Shown here piece after piece: positions 16,707 through 26,496 of a stretch of DNA of 64,000 nt (its first letter is position 1; every line of letters begins with the position of its first letter). Made by a program: the position numbers and the translations under genes. Source of the DNA: an uncultured Bacteroidales bacterium. Lineage in GTDB: Bacteria > Bacteroidota > Bacteroidia > Bacteroidales > Bacteroidaceae. The stretch spans positions 62,001 through 126,000 of the forward strand of contig CADBXL010000013.1 in NCBI GenBank assembly GCA_902798615.1. Direction: 5' to 3'. The notes beneath the pieces were generated by a model. It saw only the letters and a program-made list of their open reading frames with translations. It had not been told where the DNA came from and searched no databases.

Positions 16707-19160
16707 ATGAACAACGAGATATTTATGACAGGTGGCAACCAAGGAGCAGGATTCCAGATGGTTGCCGATTTTGACGGGGACATCGACTCTCTCTTTGAGG
16801 TAAGCCACGATGGCGAGATGCCAATCATAGCTACACGCAACATCGTGTTGCACCCTGGCGTATTGACGCCTATCATGGTCACAAGGGAATCTACACTTGC
16901 TCTGGTAAAGAAGCTCAAGAAGAAGCAGGATCTTGCTTTTGCTGTCATTTGCCAGAAAGACCCTAACGTTGACGAACCTGAACTGGAGGACTTGTACGAG
17001 TATGGAGTATTCGGCAAGCTCGTGAAGATATTCGACATTCCGGGAATGGGTAGCAACGTAACCATCGTTATTCAGGCACTCTCAAGATGTCATCTCGAAA
17101 GCATCACGAAGAAGAGTCCTTTCCTCATGGGCGAGCTCATAACAGCAAAGGAGCAGATGCCGGAGAAGAACGACACCGAGTACAAGATGGCTATTGACGA
17201 CGTGAAGAAGAAGGCCTTGGAATACGTTCAGAACAACGAGGACCTGCCAAACGAGGCTCAGTTTGCCGTGACAAACATATCAAACGAGATTCTGTGCATC
17301 AACTTCATGTGCACAAACCTGCCTTTCTCCATCGACGAAAAGGCAAAGCTTCTTGGCATGCCTTCCATGAAGCTACGTGCATTCCAGTTGCTTGGCTTAC
17401 TCAATCGCGAACTGCAATTGCTTGAGCTGAAGAACAGCATACGTCATCGCACAGAGGAGAAAATCAACGAGGAGCAGAAGGAATACTTCCTGCGACAGCA
17501 GATAAAGAACATACGCAAGGAACTTGGCGGAGACGGTCAGAGCGCAGAGCGCAAGAAACTGATGCGTCAGGCAGCAGAAAAGATATGGAGCAACGAGACA
17601 AAAACGGCTTTTGAGGAAGAGCTCAACAAACTTGACGCCATTCAGCCGCAGAGTCCTGACTACAACATACAGCTCACTTATCTTCAGCAGATTCTCGCCT
17701 TGCCTTGGGATTACCGCACAGAGGACAATCTCAATCTCGCACGTGCAGAGAAGAAACTTGACCAAGACCATTATGGTATGGAGAAGGTCAAGGAGCGCAT
17801 ACTTGAATACATATCAGTTTTGAAGCTCAGAGGCAATCTGAAATCGCCAATCCTCTGTCTCTACGGCCCTCCGGGAGTGGGTAAGACGAGTCTTGGAAAG
17901 AGCATAGCTGATTCTCTTCAGCGTAAGTATGTCAGGATTTCACTAGGCGGTCTGCATGACGAATCTGAAATACGCGGTCATCGCAAGACATACATCGGAG
18001 CTATGCCAGGCCGTATCATTAAGGGCATTCAAAAGGCTGGCAGTTCAAATCCGGTGTTCATTCTCGACGAGATTGACAAAGTGACACAGAACACCCACCA
18101 GGGAGATCCGGCATCAGCCTTGCTTGAGGTTCTCGACCCAGAGCAGAATAATGCCTTCCACGACAACTATCTTGATATGGACTATGACCTCTCAAACGTG
18201 ATGTTCATAGCAACAGCCAACGATATCAGCAACATTCCGGGACCTTTGCGCGACCGTATGGAGATGATTGAGGTTAGCGGCTATATCACGGAAGAGAAGA
18301 TCGAGATTGCGAAGCGTCATCTTATCAAGAAGGAAACCGAGGCAAACGGATTGCCAAAGGGCGCCTTGAAGTTCAAGAAATCAGCTATTGAGATGATTAT
18401 TGAGCGTTATACCCGTGAGAGTGGTGTACGCCAGTTGGAGAAGACAATCGGCAAACTGATGCGTAAGATAGCGTTCAAATATGCCAAGGACGAGAACTAT
18501 CCTTTAGGACAGATAGACGAGGAAAAGGTAGAGGAATTGCTTGGCAATCCACCTTTCTATCGCGATATCTATCAGGGAAATGACTATGCCGGTGTTGTTA
18601 CAGGACTGGCTTGGACAAGCGTTGGTGGTGAGATTCTCTTCATCGAGACATCGCTCTCAAAAGGCAAGGCAGGCAAACTGACCTTGACGGGTAATCTCGG
18701 AGACGTTATGAAGGAGAGTGCCACTATCGCACTTGAATATGTGAAGTCTCATGCCGATACCCTGAATATCGACTACAGAATATTCGACAATTGGAACATT
18801 CACATCCACGTTCCAGAGGGCGCAACGCCAAAGGACGGTCCTTCTGCGGGTATCACAATCGCAACATCCATAGCTTCAGCCCTTACCCAGCGCAAGGTTC
18901 GCAAGAACATAGCGATGACTGGCGAGATAACACTTCGCGGAAAGGTTTTGCCAGTAGGCGGCATCAAGGAGAAGATTCTTGCCGCAAAGCGTGCAGGCAT
19001 TACCGACATCATGCTCTGCGAGGCCAACGAGAAGGACATCAACGAGATTCCTGAGATTTATCGCAAGGGTGTGAATTTCCACTACGTTGCCGATGTGCAG
19101 GACGTTTGGGCATACGCCTTGACCGATGAGAAGGTGAAGGATGCGATAAAGTTGGACTAG
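16707..19160 (+). CDS. lon: ATP-dependent protease La
   Basis: The 817-residue product has the full Lon layout: N-terminal substrate-binding domain (about 35-240), coiled coil (240-330), AAA+ module with Walker A GPPGVGKT at 387-394 and Walker B FILDEID at 451-457, and the protease domain with the Ser-Lys dyad S713 (PKDGPSAG) and K756 (GGIKEK). It degrades damaged and regulatory proteins in the cytoplasm. Transcribed on the plus strand with tgt downstream across a REP-like element pair. Confidence 0.97.
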   Translation: MNNEIFMTGGNQGAGFQMVADFDGDIDSLFEVSHDGEMPIIATRNIVLHPGVLTPIMVTRESTLALVKKLKKKQDLAFAVICQKDPNVDEPELEDLYEYGVFGKLVKIFDIPGMGSNVTIVIQALSRCHLESITKKSPFLMGELITAKEQMPEKNDTEYKMAIDDVKKKALEYVQNNEDLPNEAQFAVTNISNEILCINFMCTNLPFSIDEKAKLLGMPSMKLRAFQLLGLLNRELQLLELKNSIRHRTEEKINEEQKEYFLRQQIKNIRKELGGDGQSAERKKLMRQAAEKIWSNETKTAFEEELNKLDAIQPQSPDYNIQLTYLQQILALPWDYRTEDNLNLARAEKKLDQDHYGMEKVKERILEYISVLKLRGNLKSPILCLYGPPGVGKTSLGKSIADSLQRKYVRISLGGLHDESEIRGHRKTYIGAMPGRIIKGIQKAGSSNPVFILDEIDKVTQNTHQGDPASALLEVLDPEQNNAFHDNYLDMDYDLSNVMFIATANDISNIPGPLRDRMEMIEVSGYITEEKIEIAKRHLIKKETEANGLPKGALKFKKSAIEMIIERYTRESGVRQLEKTIGKLMRKIAFKYAKDENYPLGQIDEEKVEELLGNPPFYRDIYQGNDYAGVVTGLAWTSVGGEILFIETSLSKGKAGKLTLTGNLGDVMKESATIALEYVKSHADTLNIDYRIFDNWNIHIHVPEGATPKDGPSAGITIATSIASALTQRKVRKNIAMTGEITLRGKVLPVGGIKEKILAAKRAGITDIMLCEANEKDINEIPEIYRKGVNFHYVADVQDVWAYALTDEKVKDAIKLD

Positions 19161-19162
19161 AA

Positions 19163-19339
19163 GCCCACCCAGTCCCTCCCAAAGGGAGGGTTCCTCCCCC
19201 CTTACCCCCTCAAGGGGGAGTAGATACATTTTTCAAATCAAGAAATTTGTAATAATTAATTATATACAAAACTCCATCTTCCCTTTGAAGGATCAATACT
19301 ATAATACATCCTTCCCTTTGGGAAGGCTTGGTTAGGCTT
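19163..19339. repeat. Inverted pair of GC-rich REP-like elements between lon and tgt
   Basis: The first copy (about 19163-19223) has CCCTCCCAAAGGGAGGG and ACCCCCTCAAGGGGG. The second (about 19300-19338) reads ATCCTTCCCTTTGGGAAGG then CTTGGTTAGG and is the reverse complement type of the first. It closely matches, in inverted orientation, the copy at 41209-41245. The start codon of tgt lies directly at the edge of the second copy. Confidence 0.7.
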
Positions 19340-20467
19340 ATGTTATTCGAATTACAACATACAGATCCATGTTCAGATGCCCGAGCTGGTATCATCACAA
19401 CCGACCACGGACAGATAAAGACGCCAATCTTTATGCCTGTGGGAACTGTGGGATCTGTAAAGGCAGTTCATTTTGAGGAACTTCGCAAGCAGGTTCTTGC
19501 CCAGATTATTCTCGGCAACACATACCACTTGTATCTCCGTCCGGGTCTTGACATCCTCAAGAAAGCTGGCGGTCTTCATAAGTTCATTGGCTGGGAACGC
19601 CCAATTCTTACAGATAGCGGCGGTTTTCAGGTATTCTCTCTTACAGGCATCCGAAAGCTCAAGGAGGAAGGTTGCGAGTTCCGTTCACATATTGACGGAA
19701 GTAAGCATTTCTTCACCCCAGAGAACGTGATGGATACAGAGCGCGTAATTGGTGCGGATATCATGATGGCATTCGACGAATGTGCTCCAGGCGAGGCAGA
19801 TTTCAACTATGCCAAGAAATCCATGCAGATGACTCACAGGTGGCTTGACCGCTGTTGGAAACGCTTCAACGAAACAGAACCGCTCTATGGATATAACCAG
19901 ACCCTCATGCCTATTGTTCAGGGATGTAAGTATCCTGAGCTTCGCAGGGAATCCGCAAAGTATATCTCAGACAAGGGAGCAGATGCAAATGCCATTGGTG
20001 GCCTAGCAGTTGGCGAGCCTACGGAGATTATGTACGAGATGATAGAGGTCGTAAATGAGATTCTTCCAAAGGACAAACCACGATACCTTATGGGCGTAGG
20101 AACTCCTTGGAATATCCTTGAGGCAATAGAGCGAGGCGTGGACATGTTTGATTGCGTTATGCCAACACGCAACGGAAGAAATGCCCTTCTCTTCACCTAC
20201 GAAGGCACTATGAATATGCGCAACAAGAAATGGGAGGACGATTTCACACCTATCGACACAGAGGGGTGCGATATTGACGTTGTGACGACAAAGGCATATC
20301 TCCACCATTTGTTCAAGGCACAAGAATATCTCGCTCTTCAGATTGCCAGCATCCATAATCTGGCATTCTATCTGCGTCTCGTAACAGATGCGAGGAAGCA
20401 TATCGAACAGGGTGATTTCGTAAAATGGAAAAACTCTGTGGTTGAGAATATGATGAGAAGAAGATAA
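19340..20467 (+). CDS. tgt: Queuine tRNA-ribosyltransferase
   Basis: With the ATG at 19340 the product has 375 residues. It exchanges the wobble guanine of GUN-anticodon tRNAs in queuosine synthesis. Key regions are present: TDSGGFQVFS (91-100), FDECAPGE (145-152), GGLAVGEP (220-227) and the nucleophile region FDCVMPTRNGR with D271. The structural zinc site is odd: family members have C-x-C-x2-C near here, but the sequence is C310 then I312 and V315, with only H339 also kept, so the zinc is probably lost. An in-frame TTG at 19328 lies inside the repeat element and is less likely as start. It overlaps the next gene by 1 bp. Confidence 0.95.
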   Translation: MLFELQHTDPCSDARAGIITTDHGQIKTPIFMPVGTVGSVKAVHFEELRKQVLAQIILGNTYHLYLRPGLDILKKAGGLHKFIGWERPILTDSGGFQVFSLTGIRKLKEEGCEFRSHIDGSKHFFTPENVMDTERVIGADIMMAFDECAPGEADFNYAKKSMQMTHRWLDRCWKRFNETEPLYGYNQTLMPIVQGCKYPELRRESAKYISDKGADANAIGGLAVGEPTEIMYEMIEVVNEILPKDKPRYLMGVGTPWNILEAIERGVDMFDCVMPTRNGRNALLFTYEGTMNMRNKKWEDDFTPIDTEGCDIDVVTTKAYLHHLFKAQEYLALQIASIHNLAFYLRLVTDARKHIEQGDFVKWKNSVVENMMRRR

Positions 20468-21738
20468 TGGCTAAACTTAGTTTAAGAAGAATAAAGCGAA
20501 AGATAAAAGGCTCATGGATATTCCGTTGCCTGAAGATGCTTGTCCTTTGGATAAAGCAACTATGGCACTATATCTGTTGGCCTTTTGCCTGGTTAAAGGA
20601 ATTTGCGACAGTAAAGCATCCGAAAATCTGGTATAGCTTTATGAAGATTCTTCCCGGGCGACTTGACAGATACATTATCGGCAAGTTCATCGGCACATAC
20701 TTCTTTGCCATATTGCTCATCATATCAATATCAATTGTCTTTGATGTAAACGAGAACCTTTCGAAGTTCACGGAGTATCATGCTCCTCTGAAGGCTATAG
20801 TCTTTGACTATTACATGAATTTCGTACCATATTTTGCTAATCTGTTCTCGCCTCTGTTCGTCTTTATTGCCGTGATATTCTTCACTTCAAAGATGGCAGG
20901 AAACTCAGAGATTATCGCCATTATGGCAGCCGGAGTGAGTTTCAAACGACTGATGCGCCCATATATGCTTTCGTGCGTTCTTATCTCCATGATGTCATAC
21001 TACCTTAGCGCGTATGTCATCCCACACGGAACAGTCATAAGGCAGAACTTTGAATCACTCTACAAGAACAACAAGAAGAATACATCTGCTGATAATGTGC
21101 AATTGCAGGTAAGCCCAGGTGTCATCGCCTACATACAGCACTACGACAACAAGATAAAGCGTGGATATGGTTTCTGTCTGGATAAGTTCGAGAACAAGAA
21201 ACTTATATCCCACATGACTGCCATAGATATCCAATACGACACCATAGCCGATGAGAAATACCATTGGAAGGCATACAATTGGAAGATTCGCGAGATGCGA
21301 GGCATGAAGGAGAACATAACGAGTGGATCAAGCCTAGATACGCTTATAACGATGGAGCCTACAGACCTCGTTTACAGCAAAGGTCAGCAAGAGACATTCA
21401 CCTCACCTGAGCTGAAAGACTATATCTCAAAGCAGATAGACAGAGGCTCGGCTAATGTGGTACGCTATCAGGTGGAATACCACAAGCGTATCGCCTCTTC
21501 CTTTGCCTCATTCATCCTAACGATAATAGGACTTAGCCTTTCTTCCAGAAAGCGTAAAGGAGGTATGGGTATGTACTTAGGTATAGGTCTAGCATTAAGT
21601 TTCATCTATATCATGCTCCAGACCGTTTCCTCTACATTTGCAATAAATGCCGGCACGCCAGCCCCATTGGCAGCCTGGGCACCTAACATAATATTTGCCT
21701 TTGTAGCATATTTCTGCTATCGCAAGGCACCAAATTAA
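20467..21738 (+). CDS. LptF/LptG-type lipopolysaccharide export permease
   Basis: The 423-residue protein has a basic, aromatic N terminus, a membrane helix beginning near LDRYIIGKFIGTYFFAILLI, further helices near 120-190, a periplasmic beta-rich region (about 190-320) and three C-terminal helices. This is the YjgP/YjgQ arrangement of the LptF/G subunits of the ABC machine that extracts lipopolysaccharide from the inner membrane. Its ATG shares one base with the tgt stop codon, so the two are co-translated; whether it acts as F or G cannot be told from the sequence alone. Confidence 0.88.
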   Translation: MAKLSLRRIKRKIKGSWIFRCLKMLVLWIKQLWHYICWPFAWLKEFATVKHPKIWYSFMKILPGRLDRYIIGKFIGTYFFAILLIISISIVFDVNENLSKFTEYHAPLKAIVFDYYMNFVPYFANLFSPLFVFIAVIFFTSKMAGNSEIIAIMAAGVSFKRLMRPYMLSCVLISMMSYYLSAYVIPHGTVIRQNFESLYKNNKKNTSADNVQLQVSPGVIAYIQHYDNKIKRGYGFCLDKFENKKLISHMTAIDIQYDTIADEKYHWKAYNWKIREMRGMKENITSGSSLDTLITMEPTDLVYSKGQQETFTSPELKDYISKQIDRGSANVVRYQVEYHKRIASSFASFILTIIGLSLSSRKRKGGMGMYLGIGLALSFIYIMLQTVSSTFAINAGTPAPLAAWAPNIIFAFVAYFCYRKAPN

Positions 21739-21739
21739 G

Positions 21740-21862
21740 TTACGAATTACAAATTACGAATTACTTTGTTGGTTTTGTAAGACTTGTTAAGTCTGCAAAC
21801 ACAGGCAGGTGATTAGTAATTGGTAAATTTGGTAATTAATAATTGGTAATTAGTAATTAATC
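21740..21862. repeat. AT-rich 7-bp-step repeat
   Basis: ATTACGA, ATTACAA, ATTACGA, ATTAC at the left and AGTAATT, GGTAATT, AATAATT, GGTAATT, AGTAATT at the right flank a short unique core that includes AGACTTGTTAAGTCT. The arms are complementary. The repeat runs up to the start codon of the helicase gene. Confidence 0.6.
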
Positions 21863-21863
21863 A

Positions 21864-23207
21864 ATGTATTTCGACGAAACAGAATTAAACGACAACATCC
21901 TTGATGCGCTTTATGACATGCACTTCGACGAGTGCACACCTATTCAGGCGCAAACAATATCTCCTATACTCCAGGGACGTGACATCCTTGGTGTGGCTCA
22001 GACTGGCACAGGAAAAACGGCAGCATATCTGCTTCCTGTTCTATCTCTCCTTGATGACGGACTTGATCCGCACGACCGCCCTTTTCCTGAGGATTCCATT
22101 AACTGTCTTATCATGAGTCCGACACGTGAGTTGGCTCAGCAGATTGACCAGGCAATGGAAGGATTCAGCTACTACCTCGACGGTATTTCAAGCGTAGCTG
22201 TCTATGGAGGCAACGACGGTAACAGATACGATCAGGAACTTAAGTCCCTAAAACAAGGGGCATCTGTTGTCATAGCCACACCGGGAAGATTCATCTCACA
22301 CATGCAAATGGGCAATGTGGATCTGTCACGAATATCATTCTTCATACTTGACGAGGCTGACAGAATGCTCGACATGGGTTTCTCCGACGACATAATAACT
22401 ATCGCCAAAGAACTCCCACCTACGGTACAGACAATCATGTTCTCTGCAACTATGCCTGAAAAGATAGAGAATCTTGCAAAGACACTTCTCAAAGATCCTG
22501 TTCAGGTAAAGATTGCTGTCAGCAAGCCAGCAGAGAAGATTCAACAATCTGCATACGTGTGCTATCAGCCACAGAAGAATGCCATTCTGAAATCAATCTT
22601 CAAGGCAGGCAACCTGAAGCGTGTCATCATATTCTCAGGTAAAAAACAGAGAGTTAAGGACATATACCACGCTCTAAAGCAGATGAACGTGGTATGTGGA
22701 GCTATGCACTCAGATCTCACGCAAGCAGAACGTGATGATGTGATGTATAAGTTCAAGAGTGGTGAACTTGACGTTCTGGTCGCAACAGATATCGTTGCAC
22801 GCGGAATCGATATTGACGACATCCAAATGGTCATCAACTATGACGTTCCTCACGATGTTGAGGATTACGTTCACCGTATCGGCCGTACAGCACGTGCAGA
22901 TCGTGATGGCATAGCATACACGCTTGTCAGCGATGATGAAATCTGGCTTTTCAAAAAGATTGAGGAATTCCTTGAGAAGGAAATCACCAAGAACACACTT
23001 CCCGAAGGGATAGGCGACGGACCAGAATACAAGGCTGTTAAACCTATCAAGAACGGCAGAAAAAACTACAGGTACTCTCGTAAACCTGTCGGCAAAGGTA
23101 AGCCATACGCCAAAAGAAGCAACAACAGAAAAACGGAAGCCACAACCACGGCTCCAAAACAGGATAGGAGAAAGAACAAAGCAGAAAAGGCAAAGGGAAA
23201 AGAATAA
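21864..23207 (+). CDS. DEAD-box ATP-dependent RNA helicase, RhlE-like
   Basis: The 447-residue protein carries the DEAD-box motifs in order: Q motif near CTPIQAQ, motif I QTGTGKTA, Ia PTRELAQQ, Ib TPGRF, II DEADRMLD, III SAT, IV/V region ATDIVARGIDID and VI HRIGRTARAD. The C-terminal 60 residues are basic and low in complexity (GRKNYRYSRKPVGKGKPYAKR region), a likely RNA-binding tail. Such helicases assist ribosome assembly and RNA turnover, often at low temperature. Exact subfamily is uncertain. Confidence 0.9.
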   Translation: MYFDETELNDNILDALYDMHFDECTPIQAQTISPILQGRDILGVAQTGTGKTAAYLLPVLSLLDDGLDPHDRPFPEDSINCLIMSPTRELAQQIDQAMEGFSYYLDGISSVAVYGGNDGNRYDQELKSLKQGASVVIATPGRFISHMQMGNVDLSRISFFILDEADRMLDMGFSDDIITIAKELPPTVQTIMFSATMPEKIENLAKTLLKDPVQVKIAVSKPAEKIQQSAYVCYQPQKNAILKSIFKAGNLKRVIIFSGKKQRVKDIYHALKQMNVVCGAMHSDLTQAERDDVMYKFKSGELDVLVATDIVARGIDIDDIQMVINYDVPHDVEDYVHRIGRTARADRDGIAYTLVSDDEIWLFKKIEEFLEKEITKNTLPEGIGDGPEYKAVKPIKNGRKNYRYSRKPVGKGKPYAKRSNNRKTEATTTAPKQDRRKNKAEKAKGKE

Positions 23208-23261
23208 AAACAGGTTTTATGCATCAATTAGGGCAATAATATGCAAAAAACAATCAAATCC

Positions 23262-23293
23262 TTTGGATTTAAATCTTTTTTATAGTATCTTTG
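23262..23293 (+). promoter_or_regulatory. Promoter of the CapD-like gene, with structured leader
   Basis: TTTG, 20 bp, TATCTTTG is a full Bacteroidota promoter. The leader of about 100 nt (23300-23399) contains two small palindromes, CTTCCCCATAGGGGAAAG near 23314 and a CCCCTA...TAGGGG pair near 23354-23377, which could fold in the mRNA. Confidence 0.75.
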
Positions 23294-23399
23294 CACCTTG
23301 GAAAGCAAGGTCTCTTCCCCATAGGGGAAAGTTACTAATGTCTTCCCTGTCTCCCCTATTAGATAATTCATTTAGGGGCTAAATATAAAAAAAATACTT

Positions 23400-25373
23400 A
23401 TGCTAAAGAAGTCATTAAACAAAATAAGATTCTGGTATCTATCCAAGAGTGCGCTCCCATACTGGAGCGTAATCTGCGTAGATTTCATTATCATCATTGT
23501 AGCAGCATTGGTAAGTACCTATGTTTGTGAAGGCCCTCATGCATTGATTAATAATTTCTGGGACCGTTTAATGACATGGTGCTGTCTGTTGCCCTTCTTC
23601 TTCATCGGTATGCGAATATTCCACACTTATAGTGGAATCGTAAGATATCTGCGCTCATCAGATTTGTTAAGGGTTTTATATGCACAGTTAGTAGGTTTTG
23701 CTTTCATCTTCTGCATACGCCCATTCTTTAGTGCAAATCAAATCATTTCCGACACAGGACTTAAGGCATACGTTATGACCTTCTGTCTTAGCATTGCCGG
23801 ACAATGGGCAATAAGAGTGTTAATGAAAACCATATACGAATCATCATTCAGCGATGGAGTTAAGAGGGCATTCATCTTTGGTGTACAGCAAGGCGCTGAG
23901 GTTATAGCCAGCACCATCCAGTCAAGTCCACAGAAGAAATACTCCATTGTAGGCTTTGTAAGTCCTAATGGTGATTTGGCAGAGAAATACATGTTTGGAG
24001 TTAAGGTTCGTAGAATCGGACCAAACCTCATTGAACACATGAAGAAGGCTCGCGCAACAGTAATTATTGTGAGTCCGTTGCAAGCAGAGAATTTCCGTAA
24101 CAATACGGAGTTGATAAAGGAACTGATTGCCAACGAGATTCATATTCTCATGCTTGCCGAAGCTGAGATGTGGACTCCAGAAAAAGGTCTTAAACAAGAA
24201 CAACTTCACGAGGTGGAGATTGAAGACCTGCTTCCTCGCGAAAAAATTGAGGTTGACCTTGATGCCATTGGAGCACTTCTTCAAGGCAAGCGCATCCTAA
24301 TCACAGGTGCAGCAGGCTCTATCGGCTCAGAGATGGTTAATCAGGTAGCGAAGTCCAATCCTTCCGAGATGGTTCTCATCGACCAAGCAGAAACACCTAT
24401 GCACGATGTACGACTGAGAATGGCACGAAAGTATCCACATATCAAAGCGTGGACTATTGTCAGCAGCATCAGCAATCAGACTCACATGGAAGAGATTTTC
24501 CGTGATCACAAACCAGAATACGTATTCCATGCAGCAGCATACAAGCACGTTCCTATGATGGAGGATAACCCTGCAATGGCTATCCAGAACAACGTCTATG
24601 GAACTCGCGTAATTGCAGACTTGGCCGTAAAATACGGAACGAAGAAATTCGTGATGATTTCTACCGACAAGGCTGTGAATCCAACAAACGTGATGGGATG
24701 TTCAAAGAGAATCTGTGAGATATATTGCCAGAGTCTCAATAAGGCTTTGCAGGATATCAAGAATGGCATCAAGCCAGAGAACTACGAGGGCATCAAGGAT
24801 AAGCTCATGCAAGCCGATGGCAATCCAGGTGTAACACAATTCATCACCACACGTTTCGGTAACGTACTCGGATCAAACGGTTCTGTAATCCCAATCTTCA
24901 AAGAACAGATTAAGAATGGCGGCCCACTTACGGTAACACACCCTGACATCATCCGTTTCTTCATGCTGATTCCAGAGGCCTGTCAGTTGGTACTCGAAGC
25001 CGGTACAATGGGCAATGGTGGTGAGATATTTGTCTTCGACATGGGCAAACCAGTCCGTATCGCAGACCTCGCGCAAAGAATGATAGATCTTTCTGGTGCC
25101 AAGAACGTAGAGATAAAATATACTGGTCTTCGTGATGGTGAAAAGCTTTTCGAAGAAGTACTCAACGACACAGAGCTGACAAAGCCTACTGTTCATCCAA
25201 AGATCAAGGTTGCATCAGTACGTGAATATCAATACGATGAAGCCCTCAAGAATGAAGAAGAGCTTCATCAGCTAAGTTTCACATACGATGACATGAAGAT
25301 TGTGAAAAAGATGAAGGAGATTGTTCCAGAGTACAAGAGTCGCCAATCAAAGTACGAGGTACTCGATAAGTAG
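23400..25373 (+). CDS. Membrane nucleotide-sugar 4,6-dehydratase, CapD/PglF family
   Basis: The 657-residue protein has four N-terminal membrane helices (about 23-43, 59-75, 93-110, 123-142), a CoA-binding-like domain, and a C-terminal SDR domain with the NAD motif GAAGSIGS at 303-310. The catalytic region reads STDKAVNPTNVMG then CSKR, with Met where ordinary SDRs have Tyr, which is known for the PglF/CapD dehydratases acting on UDP-GlcNAc. It likely makes a UDP-4-keto-6-deoxy sugar for capsule, O-antigen or glycoprotein. No other polysaccharide gene is adjacent, so its pathway is not identified. Confidence 0.88.
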   Translation: MLKKSLNKIRFWYLSKSALPYWSVICVDFIIIIVAALVSTYVCEGPHALINNFWDRLMTWCCLLPFFFIGMRIFHTYSGIVRYLRSSDLLRVLYAQLVGFAFIFCIRPFFSANQIISDTGLKAYVMTFCLSIAGQWAIRVLMKTIYESSFSDGVKRAFIFGVQQGAEVIASTIQSSPQKKYSIVGFVSPNGDLAEKYMFGVKVRRIGPNLIEHMKKARATVIIVSPLQAENFRNNTELIKELIANEIHILMLAEAEMWTPEKGLKQEQLHEVEIEDLLPREKIEVDLDAIGALLQGKRILITGAAGSIGSEMVNQVAKSNPSEMVLIDQAETPMHDVRLRMARKYPHIKAWTIVSSISNQTHMEEIFRDHKPEYVFHAAAYKHVPMMEDNPAMAIQNNVYGTRVIADLAVKYGTKKFVMISTDKAVNPTNVMGCSKRICEIYCQSLNKALQDIKNGIKPENYEGIKDKLMQADGNPGVTQFITTRFGNVLGSNGSVIPIFKEQIKNGGPLTVTHPDIIRFFMLIPEACQLVLEAGTMGNGGEIFVFDMGKPVRIADLAQRMIDLSGAKNVEIKYTGLRDGEKLFEEVLNDTELTKPTVHPKIKVASVREYQYDEALKNEEELHQLSFTYDDMKIVKKMKEIVPEYKSRQSKYEVLDK

Positions 25374-25462
25374 AAGATAGAAAGTAAAAAGTATGATTAC
25401 TACAGATGCTTATAACAATAACGCCGAGTGTATCATACTTTTTACTTTTTAATTTTCACTTC
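25374..25462. repeat. AT-rich inverted repeat between convergent genes
   Basis: AGAAAGTAAAAAGTATGAT at about 25379-25397 faces ATCATACTTTTTACTTTTTAA at about 25432-25452. The stem is long enough to act as a two-way terminator for the convergent CapD-like and radical SAM genes. Confidence 0.6.
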
Positions 25463-26378
25463 TTAATTTCTTGTTAAGAAGATTGGTAAACTCATAATTC
25501 TTCAGTCCCCAGCGAGGTGCAATGAGCAATCCCGCTGGGGACTGACTCGTAAAGCGCTCTATGACAATATCACCACGAAGACGACGGATATACTCAACGA
25601 GCAAATCTATATACTCTTCCGGAGTAAATAATGTACATTGCGCAATCAAATCTGGACGATGCTCAAGAATAGTACCTTTCGTTATCTGCAACTGATGAAG
25701 TTTCAGAATATCAATCGGCAATGCGTTCACTATATCAATCTGTCTCAGAATTTCTTCCATACCCTCTCCCGGAAGTCCAAGAATAAGATGTGCACACACA
25801 GTAATTCCACGCGCGTGCGTATTCCTTATAATATTAATACTACACTCCGAAGAATGACCACGATTTATTATACGGAGCGTATCATCATTCAAAGACTCCA
25901 CCCCATACTCCATCGTAAGGAAAGTGCGATGTGAGAGTTCCTCAAGATAATCAAGCAACTCATCCGACACACAATCAGGACGAGTGGCAATAGAAATACC
26001 AATTACATCCTCAACTGAAAGAGCCGCCTCATACATTCGCTTCAACTTCTCGATATTCCCGTATGTATTGGTATATGACTGAAAATACGCGATGTATTTC
26101 ATCTCTGGATATTTTCTCGAGAAGAACTCCTTACCTGCCAATAACTGAGCCTTGATATTATTAGCAGAGAGATTAAGACGTTGTTCCTGGGATATTCTCC
26201 CAGCCGTATCTGTACAATATTCAGGGTTAAAAGTAGCATTATTGCAATAGATACATCCGCCTTTTCCAATCGTTCCATCACGATTTGGGCACGAAAAACC
26301 TGCATCTATTGAGATTTTCTGCACCTTACATCCGAAACGTTTTCTTACCCAATCACCATATTTATTATAGCAAATCAT
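25449..26378 (-). CDS. Radical SAM protein, TIGR01212/YhcC family
   Basis: The 309-residue protein has the unusual cluster motif C30-x11-C42-x2-C45 in FSCPNRDGTIGKGGCIYC, typical of the YhcC group rather than the common C-x3-C-x2-C. The GG and TIM-barrel motifs follow, with LILGLPGEGMEEIL and SLNDDTLRIINRGH. The reaction of this family is not established as far as I know. It is transcribed toward the CapD-like gene; its start lies back to back with the promoter of the peptidase gene. Confidence 0.88.
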   Translation of the reverse strand: MICYNKYGDWVRKRFGCKVQKISIDAGFSCPNRDGTIGKGGCIYCNNATFNPEYCTDTAGRISQEQRLNLSANNIKAQLLAGKEFFSRKYPEMKYIAYFQSYTNTYGNIEKLKRMYEAALSVEDVIGISIATRPDCVSDELLDYLEELSHRTFLTMEYGVESLNDDTLRIINRGHSSECSINIIRNTHARGITVCAHLILGLPGEGMEEILRQIDIVNALPIDILKLHQLQITKGTILEHRPDLIAQCTLFTPEEYIDLLVEYIRRLRGDIVIERFTSQSPAGLLIAPRWGLKNYEFTNLLNKKLRSEN

Positions 26379-26439
26379 ACGAATTTAAAGAAAAATGTCA
26401 TTATTTTTGATGATTTTATAACTTTTTGTACATATTTGG

Positions 26440-26470
26440 TTGCAAATTTACGAAAAAAATATTATCTTTG
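26440..26470 (+). promoter_or_regulatory. Promoter of the DPP4-type peptidase gene
   Basis: TTG at 26440, 20 bp, TATCTTTG at 26463-26470. The TTG is also an in-frame possible start codon, but as part of the promoter it cannot be; translation must begin at the ATG at 26497, which gives a proper signal peptide. Confidence 0.7.
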
Positions 26471-26496
26471 CACCAAAATTAGTAGAAAACTGTCAA

